From Anaerotignum sp. (GTDB lineage: Bacteria > Bacillota > Clostridia > Lachnospirales > Anaerotignaceae): a DNA stretch of 15,748 nucleotides. The notes under the pieces were generated by a model that saw only the letters and a list, made by a program, of their open reading frames with translations, ran no database searches and was not told where the DNA came from. The stretch lies in contig JAHHTV010000013.1 of NCBI GenBank assembly GCA_020024395.1, forward strand, positions 1 through 15,748, written 5' to 3'. Positions 6,018 through 12,894 of this stretch are shown one piece after another. Positions within the stretch are counted from its first letter, which is position 1, and the number at the start of each line of letters is the position of its first letter. The translations under genes were made by a program, and so were the position numbers.

Positions 6018-7352
6018 ATGGACAAAGAAACATTATGGCAAACTGTGCAAAACAAATCTTTATTGCAAGAAGTTGCAAAAGGCAAAGAAGTCATATGGCT
6101 CAATGACAACATTTCTTCTGCATCAAAAGCACTTTCTGATATTCCATTCACCATGGCAGATATTGATGATGCTGAGGCAAGATTAGCACGTTTTGCCCCA
6201 TTCATACAAATCATATTTCCTGAAACCACATCACAAAATGGTTTGATTGAATCCCCCTTGACAGAAATTGCATCTATGCAAAAGCATTTGGAAACAAAAT
6301 ATCATACAAAAATTTCTGGGCGGTTGTTTCTCAAACAAGATAGCCATCTTGCAATATCTGGCTCTATCAAAGCAAGGGGCGGTATTTATGAGGTATTGAA
6401 ACACGCCGAAGATTTGGCACTTGCACACGGCAAAATCAAACAAACCGATGATTACACAAAATTTGCCTCTCCTGCATTTCGTTCCTTTTTCAGCCAATTC
6501 AAAATACAAGTTGGCTCAACAGGCAATCTTGGTTTGAGCATTGGCATTATGAGTGCCGCTTTGGGATTTCATGTCATTGTGCATATGTCTGCCGATGCCA
6601 AACAATGGAAAAAAGACCTCTTGCGTCAAAGAGGGGCAGAAGTCATAGAATATGATGACGATTATAGCAAAGCTGTGGAAGTTGGCAGAAAAAATTCTGA
6701 TGCAGACCCTACAAGTTATTTTGTAGATGACGAAAATTCCCTCACATTGTTTTTGGGATACGCTGTTGCTGCAAAACGTTTGCAAAAACAATTGCAATCA
6801 CAAAACATCACCATAGATGCAAAACACCCATTATTTGTGTATATTCCTTGTGGTGTGGGTGGCGCACCTGGCGGCGTTGCGTTTGGCTTAAAACAGCTTT
6901 TTGGTGATGCAGTCCATGTTTTCTTCATCGAACCCACACAAGCCCCTTGTATGTTGGTTGGTATGGCTTCCGGTTTGCAAAACAAAGTTTGTGTACAAGA
7001 TTTCGGCTTAACTGGTCAAACCCATGCAGATGGTCTTGCCGTTGGGCGTGCTTCTGGTTTTGTGGGTGGTGTGATGAAACATCTACTTTCTGGCATTTTA
7101 TCATTAGAAGATTATCATATCTATGATTATATGCGAGATATTGTCCATACTGAAAATATTTTCTTAGAACCCTCTGCCTGTGCTTCTTTCTGGGGCGTTT
7201 CAAAACTCAATACCCCTGAAATGCAGCATTATATACAAAAAGCAGGCTTGCAAAATGATATGCAAAATGCAATACACATTCCTTGGGCAACCGGTGGCAA
7301 TCTGGTACCAGCAGAAATTCGAGAAGCATATATGCACACCTACTTAAAATAA
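6018..7352 (+). CDS. dsdA: D-serine ammonia-lyase (D-serine dehydratase)
   Basis: PLP enzyme that converts D-serine to pyruvate and ammonia, used for detoxification or growth. The 444-aa protein follows E. coli DsdA, as I recall it, almost throughout. The PLP lysine is Lys118 in ISGSIKARGGIYEVL, the same number as in E. coli. STGNLGLSIGIMSA (167-180), HMSADAKQWKK (189-199), the VDDENS segment (236-241), the glycine-rich phosphate loop CGVGGAPGG (278-286), and DGLAVGRASGFVG all match. These features distinguish it from diaminopropionate ammonia-lyase and from threonine dehydratase. The start has AAGGAGG 8 bases upstream. No LysR-type DsdC regulator is next to it; the palindrome at 5871-5890 may bind a different regulator. 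The exporter gene downstream is probably co-transcribed. Confidence 0.95.
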   Translation: MDKETLWQTVQNKSLLQEVAKGKEVIWLNDNISSASKALSDIPFTMADIDDAEARLARFAPFIQIIFPETTSQNGLIESPLTEIASMQKHLETKYHTKISGRLFLKQDSHLAISGSIKARGGIYEVLKHAEDLALAHGKIKQTDDYTKFASPAFRSFFSQFKIQVGSTGNLGLSIGIMSAALGFHVIVHMSADAKQWKKDLLRQRGAEVIEYDDDYSKAVEVGRKNSDADPTSYFVDDENSLTLFLGYAVAAKRLQKQLQSQNITIDAKHPLFVYIPCGVGGAPGGVAFGLKQLFGDAVHVFFIEPTQAPCMLVGMASGLQNKVCVQDFGLTGQTHADGLAVGRASGFVGGVMKHLLSGILSLEDYHIYDYMRDIVHTENIFLEPSACASFWGVSKLNTPEMQHYIQKAGLQNDMQNAIHIPWATGGNLVPAEIREAYMHTYLK

Positions 7353-7369
7353 TATTTTGAACAGCTTTT

Positions 7370-7394
7370 CCACAAGAGTATTTTTCTCTTGTGG
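7370..7394 (+). other. Intergenic hairpin between dsdA and the exporter gene
   Basis: CCACAAGAG (7370-7378) and CTCTTGTGG (7386-7394) form a perfect 9-bp stem with a 7-base loop. It is followed by GATTTGCTTTG rather than a T run, so it is not a classical terminator. It could set the ratio of the two genes by mRNA processing or partial termination. The exporter's ribosome binding site begins 13 bases later. Confidence 0.5.
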
Positions 7395-7419
7395 GATTTG
7401 CTTTGTAAAGGAGTTTTTT

Positions 7420-8286
7420 ATGGAAAAAAAGAAAACTGTATTTTTATTTAGTTTTTTCACTGTATTTTTATGGGCATCTGCATTTCCTTTGACAAAAATT
7501 GTACATGAACAATTTACTTCTAATACCATCGGATTTTTACGTTGCACATTTGCATCATTTTTTCTTATCATTATCGGAAAATGCAATCATATTCGTTTGC
7601 CACACAAAAGAGATATTCCTTTGTTTTTTCTTTCTGGTTGTATGGGCTTTACATTATATATGATATTTTTCAATACTGGCATATTGACATTGACATCTGC
7701 AACATCTAGTATTGTCATCGCCATTACCCCCATATTAACTGCCATCATCGCAACAAAATTATATGATGAACATATCAAAAAAATTGGTTGGATTTCTATA
7801 TGTACTGCATTTATTGGTGTATTGATACTTTTGTTATGGGATGGTGTACTTTCTGTCAATATTGGTATGTTTTGGACATTACTTGCTGCCATTGTATTTT
7901 GTATATATAATATCATCAATCGTCATCTTTCTGCAAAAGGTTATCAAGCATTGGAAACGGTTACATATAGTATGGTTTGTGGTGCCATATTGCTCAGTTT
8001 TTGTTCTGTACAGAGCATACAACTGTTGTTTGCCTCTGATGTCAAACATATTGCTGCTTTGGTTTATCTTGCAGCATTTCCCAGCGCACTTGCATATTTT
8101 TCATGGGGAAAAGCCATGTCATTTGCCCAAAAAACAAGCGAAGTCACAAACTTTATGTTTGTCACTCCGCTGCTTTCCACAATACTTGGTTTTGTCATAC
8201 TACACGAAGTCCCAAATATGGGTACATTTTTGGGCGGTGCCATCATTATTTGCAGTATTATTGTGTTTAACTTAAAAGGAAAATAA
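7420..8286 (+). CDS. EamA/DMT family membrane transporter
   Basis: A 288-aa inner-membrane protein with about ten hydrophobic helices arranged as two EamA repeats (about residues 8-135 and 148-286). Family signatures include FLWASAFPLTK in the first helix, TSATSSIVIAITPILTAIIA near the end of repeat one, LAAFPSALAYFSWGKA and FVTPLLSTILGFVILHE in repeat two. Members export amino acids or metabolites such as threonine, cysteine products or purines. The pairing with D-serine ammonia-lyase hints at an amino acid or related compound, but the substrate cannot be read from sequence. The ATG at 7420 has AAAGGAG 6 bases upstream; an in-frame ATG at 7357 lacks a good site and would add residues unlike the family. 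It ends just before the convergent OYE gene. Confidence 0.85.
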   Translation: MEKKKTVFLFSFFTVFLWASAFPLTKIVHEQFTSNTIGFLRCTFASFFLIIIGKCNHIRLPHKRDIPLFFLSGCMGFTLYMIFFNTGILTLTSATSSIVIAITPILTAIIATKLYDEHIKKIGWISICTAFIGVLILLLWDGVLSVNIGMFWTLLAAIVFCIYNIINRHLSAKGYQALETVTYSMVCGAILLSFCSVQSIQLLFASDVKHIAALVYLAAFPSALAYFSWGKAMSFAQKTSEVTNFMFVTPLLSTILGFVILHEVPNMGTFLGGAIIICSIIVFNLKGK

Positions 8287-8292
8287 TACTAC

Positions 8293-9405
8293 TTATCCCT
8301 TGTCTGCCATGGCAAGGGCTTTTTCAAATGTTGTACAATAGTTTCCGTGGTCTGTTCTACATTTTCCACATCTTACACATTTTACTTTTTGTTGCATATC
8401 TTGTTTCCATCTTGTTATCAAATGTGGCTCTGTAAAAAATGGTCTGCTAAGTCCAATGCCTGTCAAACATTCTTTTTCTATCATATCATTGCAATGCTCT
8501 ATTGTTTGAAAACCACCAGTCACAAATATTGCCATATTTCTTTCTTTTGCCAATGTTGCTGCAAATTCTGAAAAATAGCCATCTTTTTGTATGGTATACC
8601 CCTCTAGCATTTTGCCTGCCAATGTACGACATTCTATATAATTGTTTCCTGTAATTTCCACAGCGTCCACACCCCATTGTTCTAACCATGCACAAAGTAT
8701 GCGACATTCTGCAAATGAAAATCCATTTTCCATAAAATCACTGCAAGGCACTTTTACAAATATGGGGAAATCATCTCCCACCACATTTCTGACTGCTTCA
8801 TAACATTCTTTCAAAAACCTTGCTCTATTTTCCAAACTACCGCCATATTTGTCATTTCTACAATTATAATAAGGACTTAGAAATTGGTTCAACAAATAAA
8901 AATGTGCTGCATGCAATTCTATGGCATCAAAACCAGCATCTTTGACACGTTTTGCTGCTTTTGCGTGTGCTTGTACCACATAAGCAATATCTTTTTCTGT
9001 CATGGAAACACCTTTTGTCCCTGTTGCTTTTTCTGGAATGTCAGAAGGTGCAAATATGATACGGTTTTGTGTTTGATGTGTGGTTTTTGTGCCACCATAT
9101 GCAATTTGCATCATAATTTTACTGCCATGTTTATGTATCAAGCTCGTAAATGCTTGATATTCTTTTACAAAACTATCTTCATATATCCCAAGCATATGAG
9201 GGTTTGCGCATTCTTCTTTTGTAATTCTTGTCATACCTGTACAAATCAAACCGACCTCATTTTTTGCCAATGTTTCATACACTTCTTGCAAATGTGGTGT
9301 CATATGCCCATCTTCTGTTGCTTTTCTTTCCCATGTGGCACTTCTCAAAAATCGGTTGTTGCAGTGCAATGACTTGACTGAAAACGGTGTAAAACCAATT
9401 TCCAT
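8293..9405 (-). CDS. Single-domain OYE-family NADH:flavin oxidoreductase with C-terminal cysteine cluster
   Basis: A 370-aa FMN-binding TIM-barrel reductase of the old yellow enzyme family, likely reducing an activated C=C bond with NAD(P)H. The active-site segment reads ELHAAHFYLLNQFLSP, with the His165/His168 pair and proton-donor Tyr170, followed by the conserved YGGSLENRARF. Near the C-terminus CVRCGKC plus a later Cys (343, 346, 349, 357) may bind an Fe-S cluster or zinc. Unlike 2,4-dienoyl-CoA reductase or trimethylamine dehydrogenase, it lacks the downstream FAD/NAD domain, so electrons would come directly from NAD(P)H or another partner. The ATG at 9405 sits 6 bases after GGAGG; the ATG at 9411 would directly abut it. 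It is the last gene of the six-gene operon, 13 bases after the second CoA-transferase. It may reduce an unsaturated intermediate, but this is inferred. Confidence 0.85.
   Translation of the reverse strand: MEIGFTPFSVKSLHCNNRFLRSATWERKATEDGHMTPHLQEVYETLAKNEVGLICTGMTRITKEECANPHMLGIYEDSFVKEYQAFTSLIHKHGSKIMMQIAYGGTKTTHQTQNRIIFAPSDIPEKATGTKGVSMTEKDIAYVVQAHAKAAKRVKDAGFDAIELHAAHFYLLNQFLSPYYNCRNDKYGGSLENRARFLKECYEAVRNVVGDDFPIFVKVPCSDFMENGFSFAECRILCAWLEQWGVDAVEITGNNYIECRTLAGKMLEGYTIQKDGYFSEFAATLAKERNMAIFVTGGFQTIEHCNDMIEKECLTGIGLSRPFFTEPHLITRWKQDMQQKVKCVRCGKCRTDHGNYCTTFEKALAMADKG
8297..8324 (+). terminator. Terminator of the dsdA-eamA unit
   Basis: CCCTTG (8297-8302) and CAAGGG (8313-8318) pair around a 10-base loop, followed by C and five T (8320-8324). 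It begins 10 bases after the exporter stop codon. It lies inside the 3' end of the convergent OYE coding region, so that end of the gene serves both purposes. Confidence 0.6.
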
Positions 9406-9418
9406 GTTCATCCTCCTT

Positions 9419-10573
9419 TTATGTGTTTAGCAAAAATCCAAATTCTTCACAAATTTGTTTTGTGTGTTGTCCCAATAAAGGGGCACCTTTTTGGATTGTT
9501 GCTGGTGTCTTGCTCAATTTCATTGGATTGTTTACTGCATGATAAATACCAATACCATCATCTTGCAATATCACCAACATTTCTCTGTCTTTGATTTGCT
9601 GATGTTCCATAATTTCTGGAATTGTCAAAACAGGTGCATTTGGAATTTTTGCATTTGTAAATATTTCTTGTAATTCTGCTTTTGTATGTTTTGCAAAATA
9701 AGGTAATACTTCTGCTGTAAATGCTTCATAATTTTTGCAACGCAATGTATTATCTGTAAATCTTTCATCTTCCAATAATGCTACCATATCAATGGCACGG
9801 CAGAAAGGTTCCCAACCTGCATCGCTTGCCAAACCTGCGGAAAAATAACCATCTTTGCAAGGATATACGTCATAAGGCACCAATGTCTCTGCATCATTGT
9901 TGCCACATCTTGTTGTTTCTACATTTTTGATAGATGAGAACAATACAGGGCTTTCCATAATGCTGAACAATGTATCCAGCATAGAAACATCTACTTTTTG
10001 CCCCTCGCCTGTCTGTATTTTATGATAATATGCCATCACGATACCATTTGCCAACATCAACGCAGACAAACTATCGCCCACCGCAGGGCCTACACGCACA
10101 GGTGCTTCATTTGGAAATCCTGTCATTTCCATAATACCACACATTGCTTGTATCACATTTTCATAAGCGGGTTTGTCCCAAAATGTGCCTGTTCTGCCGA
10201 AACCAGAAACACTTGCATATATCAATCCTGTATTTTCTTTTTTCAATTCGTCATAACCCAGACCCATTTTTTCCATTGTGCCACCTTTGAAATTTTCCAC
10301 CACAATATCTGCTTTTGCAATCAATTTTTTCACAAGTGCAATCCCTTGTTCCGTTTTCAAATCAACTTCCAAACTTTCTTTATTGCGGTTCATCATTGCA
10401 AAATAGCCACTTTGCCCATTTTTCAAAGGTTCCCAAGCTCTTGCCATATCGCCTGTGTCTTTTCTTTCAATTTTGATAACCCTTGCCCCAAAATCTGCTA
10501 ATTGCATGGTACAAAAATCACCACTATATCCTTGTGAAAAATCCACAACCAGTACATCTTTTAATATAGACAT
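9419..10573 (-). CDS. Class III (CaiB/BaiF-type) CoA-transferase, second copy
   Basis: A 384-aa enzyme moving CoA between carboxylic acids through a covalent aspartyl intermediate. The N-terminal VVDFSQGYSGDF segment, FGARVIKIERK, VVENFKGGTMEKMGLGY and SGFGRTG are family hallmarks. Asp167 in VGPAVGDSLSA is the catalytic aspartate. The C-terminal LGQHTKQI motif completes the fold. The start follows GGGAGGG by about 7 bases, with only 2 bases separating it from the stop of the first CoA-transferase, so translation is probably coupled. It is clearly homologous to its neighbour but differs widely in the substrate-facing middle, suggesting a different acyl donor or acceptor rather than a redundant copy. 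The specific acids are unknown; betaine-like acids are inferred from the operon. Confidence 0.92.
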   Translation of the reverse strand: MSILKDVLVVDFSQGYSGDFCTMQLADFGARVIKIERKDTGDMARAWEPLKNGQSGYFAMMNRNKESLEVDLKTEQGIALVKKLIAKADIVVENFKGGTMEKMGLGYDELKKENTGLIYASVSGFGRTGTFWDKPAYENVIQAMCGIMEMTGFPNEAPVRVGPAVGDSLSALMLANGIVMAYYHKIQTGEGQKVDVSMLDTLFSIMESPVLFSSIKNVETTRCGNNDAETLVPYDVYPCKDGYFSAGLASDAGWEPFCRAIDMVALLEDERFTDNTLRCKNYEAFTAEVLPYFAKHTKAELQEIFTNAKIPNAPVLTIPEIMEHQQIKDREMLVILQDDGIGIYHAVNNPMKLSKTPATIQKGAPLLGQHTKQICEEFGFLLNT

Positions 10574-10575
10574 AT

Positions 10576-11763
10576 TTATGCCCTCCCTTCTATGATACCA
10601 TCATCCAACAACTGCCTTATTTCTTCTTTGCTGTAACCAATCTGTTCCAAATAATATTTTGTATGTTCTCCCAAATCAGGTGCAGATTGTGTAAAACCAC
10701 CAGGGGTTTTATCCATTTTGATAACAGTTGCAGGCATTTGTATGTTCCCCAGTTGTGCATCTTCCAATGTTGCTAACATTTCTCTTTCCAATATAGGGGT
10801 GCATTGCATTGCTTCTTTTGGTGTGCGTACTGCCCCTACAGAAATACCAGCATCACTTAACAATGTTTCCACTTCCATTTTTGTTTTGTTTTGCAATATT
10901 TCTTCCAAATCTTTTTTCAATTCTTTTTCATTTTCCCATCTGGTTGTAGCATTTGTATATTTTTCCAACAGATGTTTTGCATCTAACACATCACACAAGC
11001 TCTCCCATTGTTTTTCTGTTGACACGCTAATCACAACATAGCCATCTTTTGCTTTGTATGCATCATAAGGCGCAAAAAATGGTACACCATTGCCGCTTCT
11101 TTCTGGTACGCTGCCTGTCATATCGTATGTCACTTGTGCTGTTTCCAACACAGAGAACAAAGCATCCAATATTGCAATATCAATGGTTTGTCCTTCACCT
11201 GTTTTTTTGCGATGCACCAATGCCAAATTGATGGCAAGTGCCAAATACTGCCCACTGATATGGTCACCCAAAGCAGGGCCAGCTTTCACAGGAGAACCAT
11301 CTGCAAAACCTGTTCTGTCCATCATACCACTCATTGCTTGTAATTGTAAATCCAAACCAATGGCATTTTTCATAGAACCATATTGTCCAAAGCCATTCAA
11401 TGATGCATAAATGATAGAAGGGTTGATTTCTTTTATGGTTTCATAAGATAATCCCATACGTTCCATACTGCCATACTTAAAGTTCTCGCAAACAACATCT
11501 GCATCTTTTATGAGTTTGAACAATATTTCTTTTCCTTCTGCTGTGCTGGCATTCAAAGAAATGCTTTTTTTTCCTCTGTTCAAATAAACATAATATCCAC
11601 TTTGTTCATTTTGTATTGGCTCCCAATATCTTGCCAAATCACCTACGCCTTTTCTTTCAATTTTGATGACTTCCGCCCCAAAATCGGATAACAGCATTGT
11701 GGCTGCACTGCCTGCGTGTGCTTGTGTAAAGTCAATGATTTTGACACCTTCCAAAGGTTTCAT
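10576..11763 (-). CDS. Class III (CaiB/BaiF-type) CoA-transferase, first copy
   Basis: A 395-aa CoA-transferase with IIDFTQAHAGSAA at the N-terminus, FGAEVIKIERKG, VCENFKYGSMERMGL, NGFGQYG, and catalytic Asp167 in AGPALGDHISG, the same position as in the neighbouring copy. The LGEHTKYYL motif near the end is also typical. Family members include CaiB (carnitine/crotonobetaine), formyl-CoA transferase and bile-acid CoA-transferases. With a BCCT transporter and a BKACE upstream, a role in charging a betaine acid or in reclaiming CoA from the cleavage product is likely but not proven. The ATG at 11763 follows AGGAGG by about 8 bases. The gene begins just after a long terminator-like hairpin (11789-11832), so it and the two genes behind it may be transcribed at a lower level than the first three. 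Confidence 0.92.
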   Translation of the reverse strand: MKPLEGVKIIDFTQAHAGSAATMLLSDFGAEVIKIERKGVGDLARYWEPIQNEQSGYYVYLNRGKKSISLNASTAEGKEILFKLIKDADVVCENFKYGSMERMGLSYETIKEINPSIIYASLNGFGQYGSMKNAIGLDLQLQAMSGMMDRTGFADGSPVKAGPALGDHISGQYLALAINLALVHRKKTGEGQTIDIAILDALFSVLETAQVTYDMTGSVPERSGNGVPFFAPYDAYKAKDGYVVISVSTEKQWESLCDVLDAKHLLEKYTNATTRWENEKELKKDLEEILQNKTKMEVETLLSDAGISVGAVRTPKEAMQCTPILEREMLATLEDAQLGNIQMPATVIKMDKTPGGFTQSAPDLGEHTKYYLEQIGYSKEEIRQLLDDGIIEGRA

Positions 11764-11788
11764 CTATATCTCCTCCTAAAATAAATGG

Positions 11789-11832
11789 AAATAAAACTGT
11801 CTTTTCCGATTTTGGAAACGACAGTTTTATTT
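11789..11832 (-). terminator. Terminator-like hairpin inside the operon
   Basis: Two perfectly complementary 13-base arms, AAATAAAACTGTC (11789-11801) and GACAGTTTTATTT (11820-11832), enclose a second stem TTTCC/GGAAA (11803-11807, 11814-11818) with one mismatch between them and a 6-base loop. On the minus strand the stem core ACTGTC/GACAGT runs into TTTTATTT. This is a good intrinsic-terminator shape in either direction. It lies between the dehydrogenase and the first CoA-transferase, all transcribed the same way, so it probably causes partial termination or stabilises an RNA end. Confidence 0.7.
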
Positions 11833-11844
11833 GATTTTTACATA

Positions 11845-12876
11845 TTATAATGTAGGAATTTCAAATGCGTCTAAGTTGTTCCAAGCATCTTCCAATTTGG
11901 TTTCACCATTTTGTATTTTTGTAACCAACTCCACAATTTTTTCATTAAATGGTGTGGGAACAGAAACTTTTTTACCATCTTGGACAAATTTTCCGTTGAT
12001 TTGATTTATTTCACAAATTCTGCCTTTTGACAAATCTTGCAACATACTTGCTTTTTGTTGTCTAAAAGGTGTATAAACTTCTGTCCAATATGCAATCACT
12101 TTATCTAATTCTTCTTTTGTTTCAAAGCACACTCTGTCAGGTGTAGGGCAAAGACCAAACAATTCCACAGGTTTTACGCCCAATGCTTGTATCACTTTTG
12201 CTGCTTCCATACCAGTATAAGCAATACATTCCATTGCCTTTCTGTTATCCAAAATATCACCTACCAAACAACCCAATGCTGTCGCCAAACCACTAAAGCA
12301 AGAATTATCTGTCAATTTTGTATAGCGTACACCTCTCAAATTTTCTGTGAGTTGGCAATGACCCAATGCATCTAAAAACATTTTTTGAATTTCCAATGTT
12401 TTTTCTGTGATTTTGCCATCAGGACGACCAAAGGAAATCCCCAATGTTTCTTTACCAGATGCCAATTTGCTTACACCAGGTTCCACAAAAGTACCACTAA
12501 ATTCCATACCACCGCCAACAACTCTATCCATACCTACGATTTCTGCGGCAATATCTTCAGGAATACCGTTTTGCAATGTCATGATGATTGTTTCATCATG
12601 CATGAAAGGCACTGCTTTTTCCAAAGCTTCTTTCATTGTAGTTTGTTTTGTCAAAGAAATTACCAAATCATATTTCCCTGTCAAACCATCATCATATACC
12701 GCTTTCACAGGTATGATTTCATCTACAAAACCCACAATATGTGCACCTTTTTCATTCAATGCGTCCACATGTGCTTTATAGTTATCCACCAATTCCACAT
12801 CATAACCAGCTTTTGTCAGATAAGCACCAATAATGGTACCCATTGCACCTGCACCCAATAATGCAATTCTCATCAT
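11845..12876 (-). CDS. Ketopantoate reductase-family (ApbA/PanE-like) NAD(P)-dependent dehydrogenase
   Basis: A 343-aa two-domain oxidoreductase. The N-terminal Rossmann fold starts RIALLGAGAMGT (dinucleotide-binding GxGxxG) and includes the family LQNG motif near residue 103. The C-terminal helical domain has the catalytic lysine in RYTKLTDNS (about Lys187) and the substrate-site pattern KASMLQDLSKGRICEINQINGK (about 275-296, with the conserved Glu near 289). A housekeeping role in pantothenate synthesis is possible. Its place between the BCCT and CoA-transferase genes argues instead that it oxidises or reduces a hydroxy/keto acid of this pathway, for example a carnitine-like 3-hydroxy acid. 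Three consecutive ATG codons occur; AAAGGG lies 4, 7 or 10 bases before them, and the middle one (12876) is best spaced. It is longer than typical PanE (about 300 aa). Confidence 0.85.
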   Translation of the reverse strand: MMRIALLGAGAMGTIIGAYLTKAGYDVELVDNYKAHVDALNEKGAHIVGFVDEIIPVKAVYDDGLTGKYDLVISLTKQTTMKEALEKAVPFMHDETIIMTLQNGIPEDIAAEIVGMDRVVGGGMEFSGTFVEPGVSKLASGKETLGISFGRPDGKITEKTLEIQKMFLDALGHCQLTENLRGVRYTKLTDNSCFSGLATALGCLVGDILDNRKAMECIAYTGMEAAKVIQALGVKPVELFGLCPTPDRVCFETKEELDKVIAYWTEVYTPFRQQKASMLQDLSKGRICEINQINGKFVQDGKKVSVPTPFNEKIVELVTKIQNGETKLEDAWNNLDAFEIPTL

Positions 12877-12894
12877 CATTACACCCTTTCTATA

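Noticed and set aside
6018..7352. Diaminopropionate ammonia-lyase or threonine dehydratase as identity of the PLP gene
   Set aside because: Length, Lys118 in SGSIKARGG and near-continuous similarity to DsdA fit D-serine ammonia-lyase better.
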